DNA from: Haladaptatus cibarius D43 | Lineage (GTDB): Archaea > Halobacteriota > Halobacteria > Halobacteriales > Haladaptataceae | NCBI RefSeq assembly: GCF_000710615.1 | Contig: NZ_JDTH01000002.1 | Coordinates: forward strand, 1,790,082-1,854,081 | DNA: 64,000 nucleotides | Reading direction: 5' to 3' | Part shown: positions 19,227-27,690 of the stretch, one piece after another | Position numbering within the stretch: position 1 is the first letter of the stretch | Layout: each line of letters starts with the position of its first letter | The notes under the pieces: model-generated | Seen by the model: only the letters and a program-made list of their open reading frames with translations | Databases searched by the model: none | Told to the model about the DNA's origin: nothing | Made by a program: the position numbers and the translations under genes

Positions 19227-19332
19227 CGCACCGTTGCCGATTCAACTGACACAGTCGCTCAGGGAGTAGCGAACCGAAAAACGTTGGTTGTTGGTTATCG
19301 ATTGCCGATTTTCGACTTTTCAATGTTCCGAC

Positions 19333-19599
19333 TTACGCGCCTGCTTCTTCGAGGACGCGCTCCAAGTCGTCGCGTTGGGTGACGCCGACGAATCGCTCGA
19401 CGACGCCCTCGTCGTCTTCGATGACGATGGTCGGAATCGAGCGCACTTGGTATTCGTTGGCGACGTCCTGATGCTCATCTACGTCCACTTTCTCGAACTC
19501 GACGTCTCCCCAGTCCTCTTGGAGGTCGTCGAGAATTGGGTCTTGCGTCTTGCACGGGCCACACCAATCTGCGTAGAAGTCGAGTAGCTTGACGGTCAT
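19333..19599 (-). CDS. Thioredoxin-family protein
   Basis: An 88-residue thioredoxin. FYADWCGPCKTQDPIL holds the active-site CGPC, and RSIPTIVIEDD the cis-Pro loop. FVGVTQRDDLERVLEEAGA forms the last helix. The start at 19599 (MTVKLLDFY) matches the fold; the frame is open further upstream but non-homologous there. It is a compact thioredoxin, slightly shorter than E. coli TrxA. Confidence 0.92.
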   Translation of the reverse strand: MTVKLLDFYADWCGPCKTQDPILDDLQEDWGDVEFEKVDVDEHQDVANEYQVRSIPTIVIEDDEGVVERFVGVTQRDDLERVLEEAGA

Positions 19600-19731
19600 C
19601 GTCTCTCTGTCGAGATTCCGTCGCCGCGTGCATAAGGGTTTCTCACTCTGCCAACTCTGCCGCCTGTTTTCATGATGCGACGAACACTGAAACCCCGGAT
19701 ATAAGGTTCTACCGTCCGATTTTGACATATT

Positions 19732-20403
19732 TCAGTCGGATACGATTGCTGTAACATCGTGGAGCGTCTCCACCTCGTAAGTCGGAGTCACGGCAAGGTT
19801 CAGGTTGGAGCAGTGCGCTCGGCGGACGAACGCCGAATCCATGCCCGCGCGGTGGGCCGCGACCACGTCGCTTTGGCTGTCGCCGACGTAGAGTGCGGAT
19901 TCTGCGTTGAGGTCGGCGAGTGCTTTGTCGAGATAGTGCGGATTCGGTTTCTTCCACCGGAGGCTGTCGATGGCCTTGGGGCGACCGTAGTAGGTGTCGA
20001 ACAAAGAGTGCAATTCGAAGAACTCCAAGATGAACTCGATAGTGCTGTGGTGGTTGTTGCTCACGAGGGCACAGGAGATTGGGTGGTCGGAAAGCGCGGA
20101 GAGTGCCGAAACGTCGTCGTAACAGGTTCGAACGCCTGCTCTGAATTTCTCCAGTTGCGACTGCTCGTCGTGGTATTCGCGCGCTTCCCAGAAGGACTCC
20201 GGATCGAGGTTGTAGGCTGTACAGATTTCTCGGAGTCCATCGACGGTGATGCCGCTAATGACCGCATCGAGATAGTTTCGGTCTACGTCCGCGACGCCAA
20301 CCGCTTCGAACGCGGTTCGTGTAGCCTCGGCTTGCGTGTCGTAAGCAGGTGGTTCGACGAGGACGCCGTCGTTGTCGAAGATGACTGCGTCGTATTCGGT
20401 CAT
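19732..20403 (-). CDS. HAD-superfamily hydrolase
   Basis: A 223-residue HAD phosphatase with motif I FDNDGVLVEP, motif II LVSNNHHST, Lys motif in RWKKPNPHYL and motif IV YVGDSQSDVVAAHRAG. The first catalytic Asp position reads D-N-D, the usual D-x-D. It resembles phosphoglycolate phosphatase or beta-phosphoglucomutase relatives; the cap type is helical. The substrate is unknown. Confidence 0.88.
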   Translation of the reverse strand: MTEYDAVIFDNDGVLVEPPAYDTQAEATRTAFEAVGVADVDRNYLDAVISGITVDGLREICTAYNLDPESFWEAREYHDEQSQLEKFRAGVRTCYDDVSALSALSDHPISCALVSNNHHSTIEFILEFFELHSLFDTYYGRPKAIDSLRWKKPNPHYLDKALADLNAESALYVGDSQSDVVAAHRAGMDSAFVRRAHCSNLNLAVTPTYEVETLHDVTAIVSD

Positions 20404-20527
20404 CCGCTGTCGTCTCCGTGCATCGTCGGGCTAAATTTCAACATCCAGAGTGGCCGATTAGTTGTCTCAATTGAAATTCTTTGTTGGTACTTGCTGAAAC
20501 GGAGAGCGAAAGGAGACGACAAATCAC

Positions 20528-21487
20528 TCAGTCGATTTCGGCAAGCCGTCGTTCCATCTCTTCGTCCATCCACGCCGCGAGTTCCTCGGGCGACTCATCG
20601 AGGAAGTCCGCCCATTTGTCGAAAACGCCGGAATGGCCGAGGAACCGAACCGCCGCATAAACCGGACGGCGGGATTCGAATCCCGGCGGAAATCCGCCTG
20701 CTTGCTCGCGGTAGCCGTCGTAGAACGCGGAGACGAGTTCTTCGGGAGCGTCGGCGCGAAGCGAGCCGAACTGCAAATTTTGGGTGCGGTAGATTTCCCG
20801 AACCGGGTCGCCGACGTGCCCGATTTCCCAGTCGAGAAAGCCGATTCCGCCGTCGGTGCCGAAGCAGTTCGGCCGGGCAGGGTCGCCGTGAAGGAGTGCG
20901 GCGGGTGCCTCGTCCAGCAGTTCACGATTCGTTTCGACGGCTGAAACCACCGCATCGAAATGGTGGTCGAAACGGTTCGAGGAAGCGATTTCCCGTAGTT
21001 CATAAACCGTGTCGATGAGAACGTCCGTCCATGGCCCCGTTTCGAGTTCGAGGACGGTCGCATCGCCGCCGACGATGTGGCCGTGATTTTCGAAACGAAG
21101 CGAGTGAACGGTCGCAAGCGATTTTCCGACTTGACGAGCGAGCGCGGCCCGCCGGGTCGCGCTCGCATCCGACCACAGGTGAATGAAGTTCTCTCCGGAT
21201 ACCGGTGCAGTAGCGAGATACGGAATCTCGTTTTCGGAATCAGAGGCGACAACTTTCGGCACGGCAACCGAGCAGTTTTCCCGAACGTAGTCGATGACCG
21301 CTTGCTCGCGGTCGATTCGGGTTCCGTCACCCTCGTTCGACATCTTCAGAAAGATGCTCTCACCGTCGGTGAAATCGATGCCGACGGTTCGGTTCTGGTC
21401 GTTCCACGACGGACCGGAAGACTTCACCTCGGCAACCTCGCGGTCGGAGAACGCGCGGGAGAGCACCGACGCGATTTGTTCGTCCAT
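20528..21487 (-). CDS. Aminoglycoside-phosphotransferase-like kinase
   Basis: A 319-residue APH/choline-kinase-fold protein. The catalytic loop LLHGDPARPNCF and the metal-binding GFLDWEIGHVGDP are intact. The N-lobe Lys is probably in SIFLKMSNEG. Such haloarchaeal proteins phosphorylate unidentified small molecules, and drug resistance should not be assumed. The ATG at 21487 opens MDEQIASVLSRAF; the long upstream open frame overlaps the Sec61-beta and pdxT genes and is not coding. Confidence 0.85.
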   Translation of the reverse strand: MDEQIASVLSRAFSDREVAEVKSSGPSWNDQNRTVGIDFTDGESIFLKMSNEGDGTRIDREQAVIDYVRENCSVAVPKVVASDSENEIPYLATAPVSGENFIHLWSDASATRRAALARQVGKSLATVHSLRFENHGHIVGGDATVLELETGPWTDVLIDTVYELREIASSNRFDHHFDAVVSAVETNRELLDEAPAALLHGDPARPNCFGTDGGIGFLDWEIGHVGDPVREIYRTQNLQFGSLRADAPEELVSAFYDGYREQAGGFPPGFESRRPVYAAVRFLGHSGVFDKWADFLDESPEELAAWMDEEMERRLAEID

Positions 21488-21631
21488 GGAGCGATGTTGT
21501 GCGTTCCCGATAAAGAAATATCGGTGACATTTTAGAACAATCGAACGGCAGCGGAGGCCGGTTTCGTCCGAAAACCATCGGACGACAATCGTTGCGAAAG
21601 GTTTACCCGGGATGCTATCGGAACCGAACGT

Positions 21632-21796
21632 ATGAGCAGTGGTCAAAACTCCGGCGGACTGATGTCCAGCGCCGGACTCGTGCGATATTTCGATGCGGAA
21701 GACCGGAACGCGATTCGAATCAATCCGAAAAGCGTCTTCGCGTTCGGCATCCTCTTCGGCATCCTCATCATGGTGCTGAACGTCCTCGCAATCTAA
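21632..21796 (+). CDS. Preprotein translocase subunit Sec61-beta
   Basis: A 54-residue protein starting [20 protein letters not shown]. The polar Gly/Ser-rich N-terminus, the Y-F-D-A-E-D segment and one C-terminal membrane helix ([20 protein letters not shown]) are characteristic of archaeal Sec61-beta (SecG-type partner of SecYE). It is complete, from the ATG at 21632 to the TAA at 21794. Being under 60 residues, it is easily missed. Confidence 0.9.
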   Translation: MSSGQNSGGLMSSAGLVRYFDAEDRNAIRINPKSVFAFGILFGILIMVLNVLAI

Positions 21797-21833
21797 ACGA
21801 GTCCCTTTTGCCGACGTGTTTCCAACTCCCGGT

Positions 21834-22415
21834 ATGAGTCTCAACGCTGGCGTTATCGCCGTCCAAGGCGACGTGAGCGAACACGCCGACGCGATTCGGC
21901 AGGCCGCCACAGCCCATGGCGAGACGGCCGATGTCACCGAAATCCGCCAATCCGGCATCGTCCCGGACTGTGACCTGCTCTGCATGCCCGGTGGCGAATC
22001 CACCGCCATCTCGCGCTTGCTCCAGTCGGAGGAAATCGCCCCGGAAATTCAGGCGCACGTCGAGGCCGGAAAACCGGTGCTCGCCACCTGCGCCGGGCTT
22101 ATCGTGGCCGCCGCGGATGCCGGAGACGACCGCGTGGAAAACCTCGGTCTGCTGGACGTGACGGTCGAGCGCAACGCCTTCGGACGCCAAAAGGACAGTT
22201 TCGAGGCCCCGCTTTCCGTGACCGATCTTTCCGACCCGTTCCCGTCCGTGTTCATCCGGGCACCGCTCATCAGCGAAGTGGGGGACGCCGAGGTGCTGGC
22301 AGAATGGGACGGCAGACCCGTGGCCGTGCGAGATGGCCCCGTCGTCGGAACCTCGTTCCATCCGGAGCTGACGCCGGACAGTCGGATTCACGGGCTTGCG
22401 TTTTTCGGCGACTGA
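21834..22415 (+). CDS. pdxT: Pyridoxal 5'-phosphate synthase glutaminase subunit PdxT
   Basis: The 193-residue protein is the glutaminase that feeds ammonia to PdxS in vitamin B6 synthesis. The GGESTAISRLLQ loop, the nucleophile Cys in VLATCAGLIVAA and the His/Glu pair in TSFHPELT are all visible. The ATG at 21834 (MSLNAGVIAVQGDV) fits family N-termini. pdxS is not in this window. The gene sits 37 bases after the Sec61-beta stop. Confidence 0.94.
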   Translation: MSLNAGVIAVQGDVSEHADAIRQAATAHGETADVTEIRQSGIVPDCDLLCMPGGESTAISRLLQSEEIAPEIQAHVEAGKPVLATCAGLIVAAADAGDDRVENLGLLDVTVERNAFGRQKDSFEAPLSVTDLSDPFPSVFIRAPLISEVGDAEVLAEWDGRPVAVRDGPVVGTSFHPELTPDSRIHGLAFFGD

Positions 22416-22475
22416 CGGCCCACCCTGCACCGCAGTGAGCAAGAGTTTTTGGCACTGGGTCGCTTCCGTTTGGCT

Positions 22476-22931
22476 ATGGACGTTTCAATCGACGCGGTGC
22501 GCGTCGCCGCGACCGGGGACGGGCCGCTCCCGGTCGTCGTACTCGCGCCGAACGACGGCGACGACGTGCTTCCTATTTTCATCCGATTCGAAGAGGGTAT
22601 CAGCATCGCCCGGGGGATGGAAGCCGAGGACATCGGGCGACCCCTGACCCACGACCTCTTGCTCGACGTGATGGAGGAACTCGGCGGGCGCGTAGAACGC
22701 GTCGTCGTCAGCGAACTCGACGACAGCACCTACATCGCCGAACTCCACATTCAGACGCCCCGCGGCCCCGAAGTCGTTGACGCTCGGCCGAGTGACTCGC
22801 TGGCGCTCGCATCGCGCACCAACGCGCCCATCGAAGTCGCGGACGAGGTGTTCCACCACGGCCAACAGGAGCGCGAGCAGTTCGACGAACTACAGGACAT
22901 CAGAGAAGTTGCCCAAATTGGTGCGAAATAG
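22476..22931 (+). CDS. DUF151 bifunctional-nuclease-family protein
   Basis: A 151-residue protein of the DUF151/BFN family. LPVVVLAPNDGDDVLPIFI, EAEDIGRPLTHDLLLDVMEE and ARPSDSLALASRTNAPI are the family's conserved blocks; plant and bacterial members have nuclease activity. The physiological substrate in archaea is unknown. It lies 4 bases upstream of hisE and is probably co-transcribed with it. The start at 22476 (MDVSIDAVRVAAT) is preferred over a Met nine codons upstream. Confidence 0.88.
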   Translation: MDVSIDAVRVAATGDGPLPVVVLAPNDGDDVLPIFIRFEEGISIARGMEAEDIGRPLTHDLLLDVMEELGGRVERVVVSELDDSTYIAELHIQTPRGPEVVDARPSDSLALASRTNAPIEVADEVFHHGQQEREQFDELQDIREVAQIGAK

Positions 22932-22935
22932 AGCC

Positions 22936-23220
22936 ATGGACGACGTACTAGACGACCTTTTCGACGTTATCGAGGACAGAAAGGAGACGCTCCCCGAAGA
23001 CTCCTACACCGCATCGCTGTTCACCCACGAGAAGGGCCAGAACGCCGTCCTCGAAAAACTCGGCGAGGAGACGACGGAACTCGTCCTCGCCGCGAAGGAC
23101 GACGACTACGAGGAAATCGCGCACGAGAGCGCAGACATCGTCTATCATCTGTTGGTGTTGCTGGCCATGAAGGATATGGATTTGGAGGATTTACGGTCTG
23201 AGTTGGCAGAGCGGGGATAA
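22936..23220 (+). CDS. hisE: Phosphoribosyl-ATP pyrophosphatase HisE
   Basis: A 94-residue HisE, second step of histidine synthesis (PR-ATP to PR-AMP). The conserved acidic helices LGEETTELVLAAKDDDYEEI and ESADIVYHLLVLLAMKD bind the Mg ions. SYTASLFTHEKGQNAVLEKL is the typical N-terminal motif. It is a stand-alone HisE, not fused to HisI. No other his gene is nearby. Confidence 0.94.
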   Translation: MDDVLDDLFDVIEDRKETLPEDSYTASLFTHEKGQNAVLEKLGEETTELVLAAKDDDYEEIAHESADIVYHLLVLLAMKDMDLEDLRSELAERG

Positions 23221-23307
23221 GGGCGGGAATGGGAGGTTTCGAACGGTTAAGCGAGAATCGGGCGATAAGTACTGGTTCGGTTTTGTGTGATTTACCTCAT
23301 TGTAACG

Positions 23308-23622
23308 CTAGGTAATCACGACAATACATGACCGCACCCGGCCACTCCCTCCCCAACCGACTCGTGCGCTCACATTCGTTCGCGCACTCATCCCTCGCGC
23401 GAAAATTGGCAGACCCTCGGACGAAGAGTCCGAGGGTCTGCCGACGCACGCGCCACAGGGTTTGTATCGAATAGAAAACCCGAATGTTCCATATGGCGCG
23501 CGAAGGCGAACCGTGGTTCGCCCGCGCGAGGGATGACTGAGAAACGCAGTGACGAAGGAATCGGTTGGGGAGGGCGTGGCCGGTTGCTGTAGCGGTGGCG
23601 GTATTTGTTGTCGTGATTTGTT
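23308..23622. repeat. Dispersed inverted-repeat element, copy C
   Basis: The left end CGCTAGGTAATCACGAC matches copy A; the right end pairs with it (TTGTCGTGATTTGTTCC at 23608-23624 against GGTAATCACGACAATAC). CTCCCTCCCCAACCGA appears near 23344-23359 and its complement near 23561. The core holds a perfect 15-base-arm hairpin at 23408-23422 and 23428-23442 (arm GGCAGACCCTCGGAC, loop GAAGA). A CATCCCTCGCGCG block resembles copy E. Confidence 0.8.
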
Positions 23623-23623
23623 C

Positions 23624-23676
23624 CAACACAGTGGCAAAAGCAATGCAGTCTGTTCACAACACAGTGGCAAAAGCAA
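23624..23676. repeat. Two 20-base direct repeats next to copy C
   Basis: CAACACAGTGGCAAAAGCAA occurs at 23624-23643 and 23657-23676, a 33-base period, directly outside the right end of copy C. Confidence 0.8.
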
Positions 23677-23716
23677 CTCAGTACCAATTTACAAAACAAC
23701 CACGCGAATCCCGTGT

Positions 23717-24031
23717 TCACTCCTGTCGCTCGAATCGGTGTCGGTAGACGGTCACATCGTCGTCCCATTCGAAATGATCGTGGGCGTGGTTTAGACGCTC
23801 GCGGTAGCCATCCAAATCTTCCGACCCCTCGGCCTGCGCATCTTCGTTGGTCAAATCGCCGAGTTTTCGCTCGGTCACTTCGACCACTTCGAATGTCTTG
23901 CCGGAAATGTCGAACGTGTCGCCCTCGTCTGCGTACTGGTCGCCGCGGTGCAACTGCGAGACGCGCCCGGAGGCGACTGCCTGTTGGATGTGCTCTGCTG
24001 GAAGGACGGTGTCGGCGTCGATTTCGGCCAT
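23717..24031 (-). CDS. ASCH-domain protein
   Basis: A 104-residue protein. VASGRVSQLHRGDQYADEGD followed by FEVVEVTERKLGDLTNEDAQ is the beta-barrel pattern of ASCH domains (PUA-related, RNA-binding or RNA-modifying). The C-terminus FEWDDDVTVYRHRFER is common to haloarchaeal members. The start at 24031 (MAEIDADTVLP) is preferred over a Met eight codons upstream. The specific RNA target is unknown. Confidence 0.78.
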   Translation of the reverse strand: MAEIDADTVLPAEHIQQAVASGRVSQLHRGDQYADEGDTFDISGKTFEVVEVTERKLGDLTNEDAQAEGSEDLDGYRERLNHAHDHFEWDDDVTVYRHRFERQE

Positions 24032-24062
24032 ACCGGCTATTCGGCCCGTGGACAAAAATACG

Positions 24063-24428
24063 CTAACTTTTCAACAGCGACCCGACCATCCCGCCGAGCG
24101 CGCTGTCGAGCGCCATGATGAACGCGACGAGAAGCGCGGCGGCGAAGATGCCGATGCCGCCGAACAGCGACCCGACGGGGCCGCCCGCCAGTCCGCCGAC
24201 GACGGTTCCGGCGAGGCCCAAAAAGAGGGCGACGACGATTCCGCCAAGCGCCCCTGCGAGCAGGCCGTGCCAGAAGCCACTGCCCAACCCACCGCCTGCG
24301 ACGTAGCCTGCGGCGAATCCACCGATAAGTCCGGCACCAATGTGGCCGATTCCGGGAACGGCGAACGCGACGACGCCCGCGATAACCGAGACGACGAAGC
24401 CGACGAAAACTGCGTACCAGTTCGTCAT
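24063..24428 (-). CDS. DUF5518-type glycine-rich membrane protein
   Basis: A 121-residue protein made almost entirely of hydrophobic, Gly/Ala-rich helices, about four membrane segments starting WYAVFVGFVVSVIAGVVAF. Gly-rich packing motifs such as GLIGGFAAGYVAGGGLGSGF match haloarchaeal DUF5518 proteins. Function unknown. The start at 24428 (MTNWYAVF) is the natural start; the frame extends upstream without homology. Confidence 0.8.
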   Translation of the reverse strand: MTNWYAVFVGFVVSVIAGVVAFAVPGIGHIGAGLIGGFAAGYVAGGGLGSGFWHGLLAGALGGIVVALFLGLAGTVVGGLAGGPVGSLFGGIGIFAAALLVAFIMALDSALGGMVGSLLKS

Positions 24429-24578
24429 GATGTATTCCGTAGGCCTCGGACGAGCAAAAGTCTCCCGCCGAAACGGGCAGAGCGCGAGACGGAGTCGATT
24501 CGAAACAGAGTTGAACACAAAATGGAGTCGAACGACGCTATGGACGCCCTTTTAACCCGGGAGTCCATACGGATGACC

Positions 24579-25538
24579 ATGATTTTCGAGACCCTACCGA
24601 CAACGCCCACGTCGGAGGAACTCATCGACAAGGCATTTTCGCGGGCGGCACGGGCGGGGCGGGCCAAAAGCGGCATCCAAGCCCAGCAGTCCATGCTCCA
24701 GACCGCCTCGAACGTGCTTTCGGATAACCTGCAGAACGTCGTCACCGCGTGGCCGGACTTCGGCGAGGTAGACCCCTTCTACTACGAACTCGCGGACGCC
24801 GTAGTGGAAGTAGACGAGATTCGAAAGAGCCTGTCGGAAATCCAGTGGGCCTCACGAAAGACGAAAGAAATCGGCCGCGAGTACCAAGGCAAACTCCGCG
24901 GCGACATCAACTACACCCGAAAAGTTCGCAAGCAAGGGTTCGCCCGCCTCGCGGACATCGTGGAGGAAGTCGAGGACGACTTAGACCGCGTCGGTGCCGC
25001 ACGGAACGACCTGCGGAAACTGCCCGAAATCAATCCCGACGACCCGACCGTGGTCGTCGCGGGCTACCCCAACGTGGGGAAATCCTCGTTCGTCAACGAC
25101 GTCACCCGCGCACGGAACGAAATTGCAAAGTATCCGTTCACGACGAAAAGTGTCCGTGTTGGCCACTTCGAGCGCGACCACATCCGATACCAAATCGTGG
25201 ACACACCCGGCCTCCTCGACCGGCCGGAGGACGAGCGAAACGCCATCGAAAGGCAGGCGGTGTCGGCACTGACACACGTCGCGGACTGCATCCTGTTCAT
25301 GGTGGACGCTAGCGCGTACTGTGGCTACCCATTGGACGCGCAACTCGAACTCCGCGATTCGGTGGAAAAACAGTTCGGTGATGTGCCGGTGCTCACGGTG
25401 TGCAACAAAGCAGACCTCTCGACCGACGTGGAGGCAGACCTGTACATGAGCATCGAAGAAGACGACAACGTCACCGAAACCCTCGATGCCGCCGTGGAAG
25501 CCATCGGCTACGAACCCGAACTGCCGTTCGACGGCTAA
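24579..25538 (+). CDS. NOG1-family GTPase
   Basis: A 319-residue GTPase with an N-terminal helical bundle (about 1-150) and a G domain. G1 is VVVAGYPNVGKSSFVND, G2 lies near YPFTTKSVRVG, G3 is IVDTPGLLDRP and G4 is CNKADLS. Archaeal and eukaryal NOG1 act in large ribosomal subunit assembly. The archaeal form is shorter than the eukaryal one. The start at 24579 (MIFETLPTTPT) is preferred; ATG 24573 would add two residues. The 3' end overlaps the convergent DUF389 gene by 4 bases. Confidence 0.9.
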   Translation: MIFETLPTTPTSEELIDKAFSRAARAGRAKSGIQAQQSMLQTASNVLSDNLQNVVTAWPDFGEVDPFYYELADAVVEVDEIRKSLSEIQWASRKTKEIGREYQGKLRGDINYTRKVRKQGFARLADIVEEVEDDLDRVGAARNDLRKLPEINPDDPTVVVAGYPNVGKSSFVNDVTRARNEIAKYPFTTKSVRVGHFERDHIRYQIVDTPGLLDRPEDERNAIERQAVSALTHVADCILFMVDASAYCGYPLDAQLELRDSVEKQFGDVPVLTVCNKADLSTDVEADLYMSIEEDDNVTETLDAAVEAIGYEPELPFDG

Positions 25539-26842
25539 TCTGGCGCGAGTCGAGAGTTGGGAGAAGCGACCTGATACTCCTGAAATCGGACTCGAACTTC
25601 CGGCTCTTCTCCCGTTCGACTGGCAACCTGCCGTTGAATATCGGCCGCAACGGCCGGATACGTTCTGTTCGATGATTTGCTAAGCGTGACCGAGACGGTT
25701 CGAGCGGAATCGAACGGCCGACCGTCGTACTGGGTTCTGACTGCGACGACTTCCAACCCGTCGTACGCCGGTCGGTCGATAACTTCCTCGACGCTTGTCG
25801 TCGCCTCGCGTTCGAACGAGAGTTGAATGAACGTTCCCGCCAAAACGCCCGTCACGACGAGGACGAGCAGGGCAACCGCGGCGAACCGCGGAATCGTCCA
25901 CGACGGATGATTTTCACCCGCATCCGTCTCAGAATCGTGGTCGTCCGACTGGTAGCCGAGATACCGAAGCGTGGCGATGACCGCGAGGTTGATGAAGATG
26001 AGCGTCATCGTCAGCAAGAGAGCGGAACCCAACGCCACGATGAGCGCGCCCCAGACGAGGGCGATACCGACCGTCGCGGCGGCGGGAAGCAGTGCCGCGG
26101 CAATCATCACGCCGACGAGCGCCGTCGGCCCTTTCGTCGTGAGCGCGAAGGCGGCGGCAGACCCCGCACCAAGACCGATGGCGACCGTAATCAGCGTCGG
26201 TGCGAGGCGGACGCTCACCAACTCTATCGAGGAGATTGCAAGCCCTGCCGGAGCGAATCCCGTCACGCGAAGAAACAAGCTGAACATCGCCGACGTGACG
26301 ATGGCAACGACGAGGCCGACGACTTGCAGTTGAACGCTGTCGGACATCATTTTTCGGTCGTCGGTGACGACGCCGACGCCAGTCGTGAGAACCGGCCCGA
26401 CCAGCGGGGCGATGACCATCGACCCGACGATGACGGCGGGCGAATCGACGAGCAATCCTCCGGCGGCGATAACCGCGGAGACAGCCACCAGCCAGACGAA
26501 CGAATACAAATCGTAGGACATATCCCGAGATTTCGACCGGAGTTCGGCTGTCGCAAGCGGCGAAAAATCGCTCGCGTACCGGTTTTGCAGTCGCTCCATC
26601 GTCCCCGTCCTCGCGGTTTCTGCGGAACCGACGACGACGTATGACTCCTCGTCCAGACCCACTTCGCGGAGCGAGTCGAGAACGTCGTTGACGCCGTCAG
26701 TAGGGAGTGGAAACTCCACCAGCGTTCCGCCGGTTGCGGCGCTCGATGCAGTGGTGGTGACGTAATCGACCTCGCAGTCTTGGAGTACCTCGAAGACCGC
26801 TTCTTTCTGTTCTTCCGAGACGAAAACGTGAACTAGACGCAC
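25535..26842 (-). CDS. DUF389 (TIGR00341-type) membrane protein
   Basis: A 435-residue protein. A soluble ferredoxin-like N-terminal part (MRLVHVFVSEEQKEAVFEVL to about 95) is followed by a DUF389 core of roughly six helices. VDSPAVIVGSMVIAPLVGPV and TKGPTALVGVMIAAALLPAA are the conserved loops. One more helix and a soluble C-terminal tail end it. DUF389 proteins are conserved in haloarchaea and cyanobacteria; transport has been suggested but not shown. It pairs with a paralogue at 27691-29019. Confidence 0.88.
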   Translation of the reverse strand: MRLVHVFVSEEQKEAVFEVLQDCEVDYVTTTASSAATGGTLVEFPLPTDGVNDVLDSLREVGLDEESYVVVGSAETARTGTMERLQNRYASDFSPLATAELRSKSRDMSYDLYSFVWLVAVSAVIAAGGLLVDSPAVIVGSMVIAPLVGPVLTTGVGVVTDDRKMMSDSVQLQVVGLVVAIVTSAMFSLFLRVTGFAPAGLAISSIELVSVRLAPTLITVAIGLGAGSAAAFALTTKGPTALVGVMIAAALLPAAATVGIALVWGALIVALGSALLLTMTLIFINLAVIATLRYLGYQSDDHDSETDAGENHPSWTIPRFAAVALLVLVVTGVLAGTFIQLSFEREATTSVEEVIDRPAYDGLEVVAVRTQYDGRPFDSARTVSVTLSKSSNRTYPAVAADIQRQVASRTGEEPEVRVRFQEYQVASPNSRLAPD

Positions 26843-26874
26843 GAACGCACAACAAGACAGCGAAGCAAAAGCGT

Positions 26875-27612
26875 TCAGGCCGCCTGTCGAGTTGTATCGC
26901 TCTCCCGCGCCTCGTAGGTCACGACCACCTGCACGGACACCGTCACCGGCCCGGGTTCGACGTTGGTTTCTCCGCCAGCGTTTGCCGCTGTGGTCGTCCG
27001 TGCTTCGACCGGAACGAACGAGGGTTCGACGGTCGAAACGTTTCGCACGCCGACGACGGACAGATTCTCCGCGCCAGCAATCGTTTCCGCGTCGGTTCTG
27101 GCGGACTGCATCGCGGTTTCGAGTGCGGTCGCCCGGAGTTCTCGGGTTCGATTGTCCGACAGAGTAAATTCGACGCCGCTCACTTCGCTCGCGCCGTTCT
27201 GTACCGCCGTGTCGATGATTTCTCCGACACGAGAGGTATCGTTCACGGTGATTTCGAAGATGTGAATCCCGCGAAACTCGGGTTGGCTTTCGTCTCCGGA
27301 TTGGTCTTCCGAGATATCGAACGAAACGGTTCGAATTTGCTCGTCGCCGATATTGGTTTCTCGGAGTGCGCTTTGCATTCGGGACGAGTTCTGCGCGAGC
27401 CGCTCCCGAACGGTTTCGGCATCGCTCGCGGACTGAACGACCGAAAGCAGTACGACTGCCTGATTCGGTTCCGATTCGGCTTCGCCGACCGCGGATACTC
27501 GAATCGTCGTGTTCGATTCGCTACTCTCACTCTGTGCCGCACCACTGGCTCCAGCCCCTATGGAACCGAAAAAGAGGAGAACCACCAGTGCTGTCGTGAC
27601 TGCGCGTCGCAT
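26875..27612 (-). CDS. SIMPL-domain (DUF541) exported protein
   Basis: A 245-residue protein with an N-terminal signal peptide (AVTTALVVLLFFGSIGAGAS). The SIMPL/DUF541 domain shows IRVSAVGEAESEPNQAVVLL, GIHIFEITVNDTSRVGEIID and TALETAMQSARTDAETIAGA. Related bacterial BP26/SIMPL proteins are periplasmic and form oligomeric channels or help against oxidative stress. Here it would be extracellular. It lies between two DUF389 genes on the same strand, suggesting an operon. Confidence 0.85.
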   Translation of the reverse strand: MRRAVTTALVVLLFFGSIGAGASGAAQSESSESNTTIRVSAVGEAESEPNQAVVLLSVVQSASDAETVRERLAQNSSRMQSALRETNIGDEQIRTVSFDISEDQSGDESQPEFRGIHIFEITVNDTSRVGEIIDTAVQNGASEVSGVEFTLSDNRTRELRATALETAMQSARTDAETIAGAENLSVVGVRNVSTVEPSFVPVEARTTTAANAGGETNVEPGPVTVSVQVVVTYEARESDTTRQAA

Positions 27613-27690
27613 GGCGAACGAGAGACGAGGGCGAGAACCAAATAGCTCGGGCAGGAAGTGAATAGAATTCGGGCAGATTGCGAGCAGGGT

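Noticed and set aside
20528-21487. APH-like kinase as an antibiotic-resistance gene
   Set aside because: The fold and motifs fit a broad small-molecule kinase family; nothing in the context suggests drug modification.
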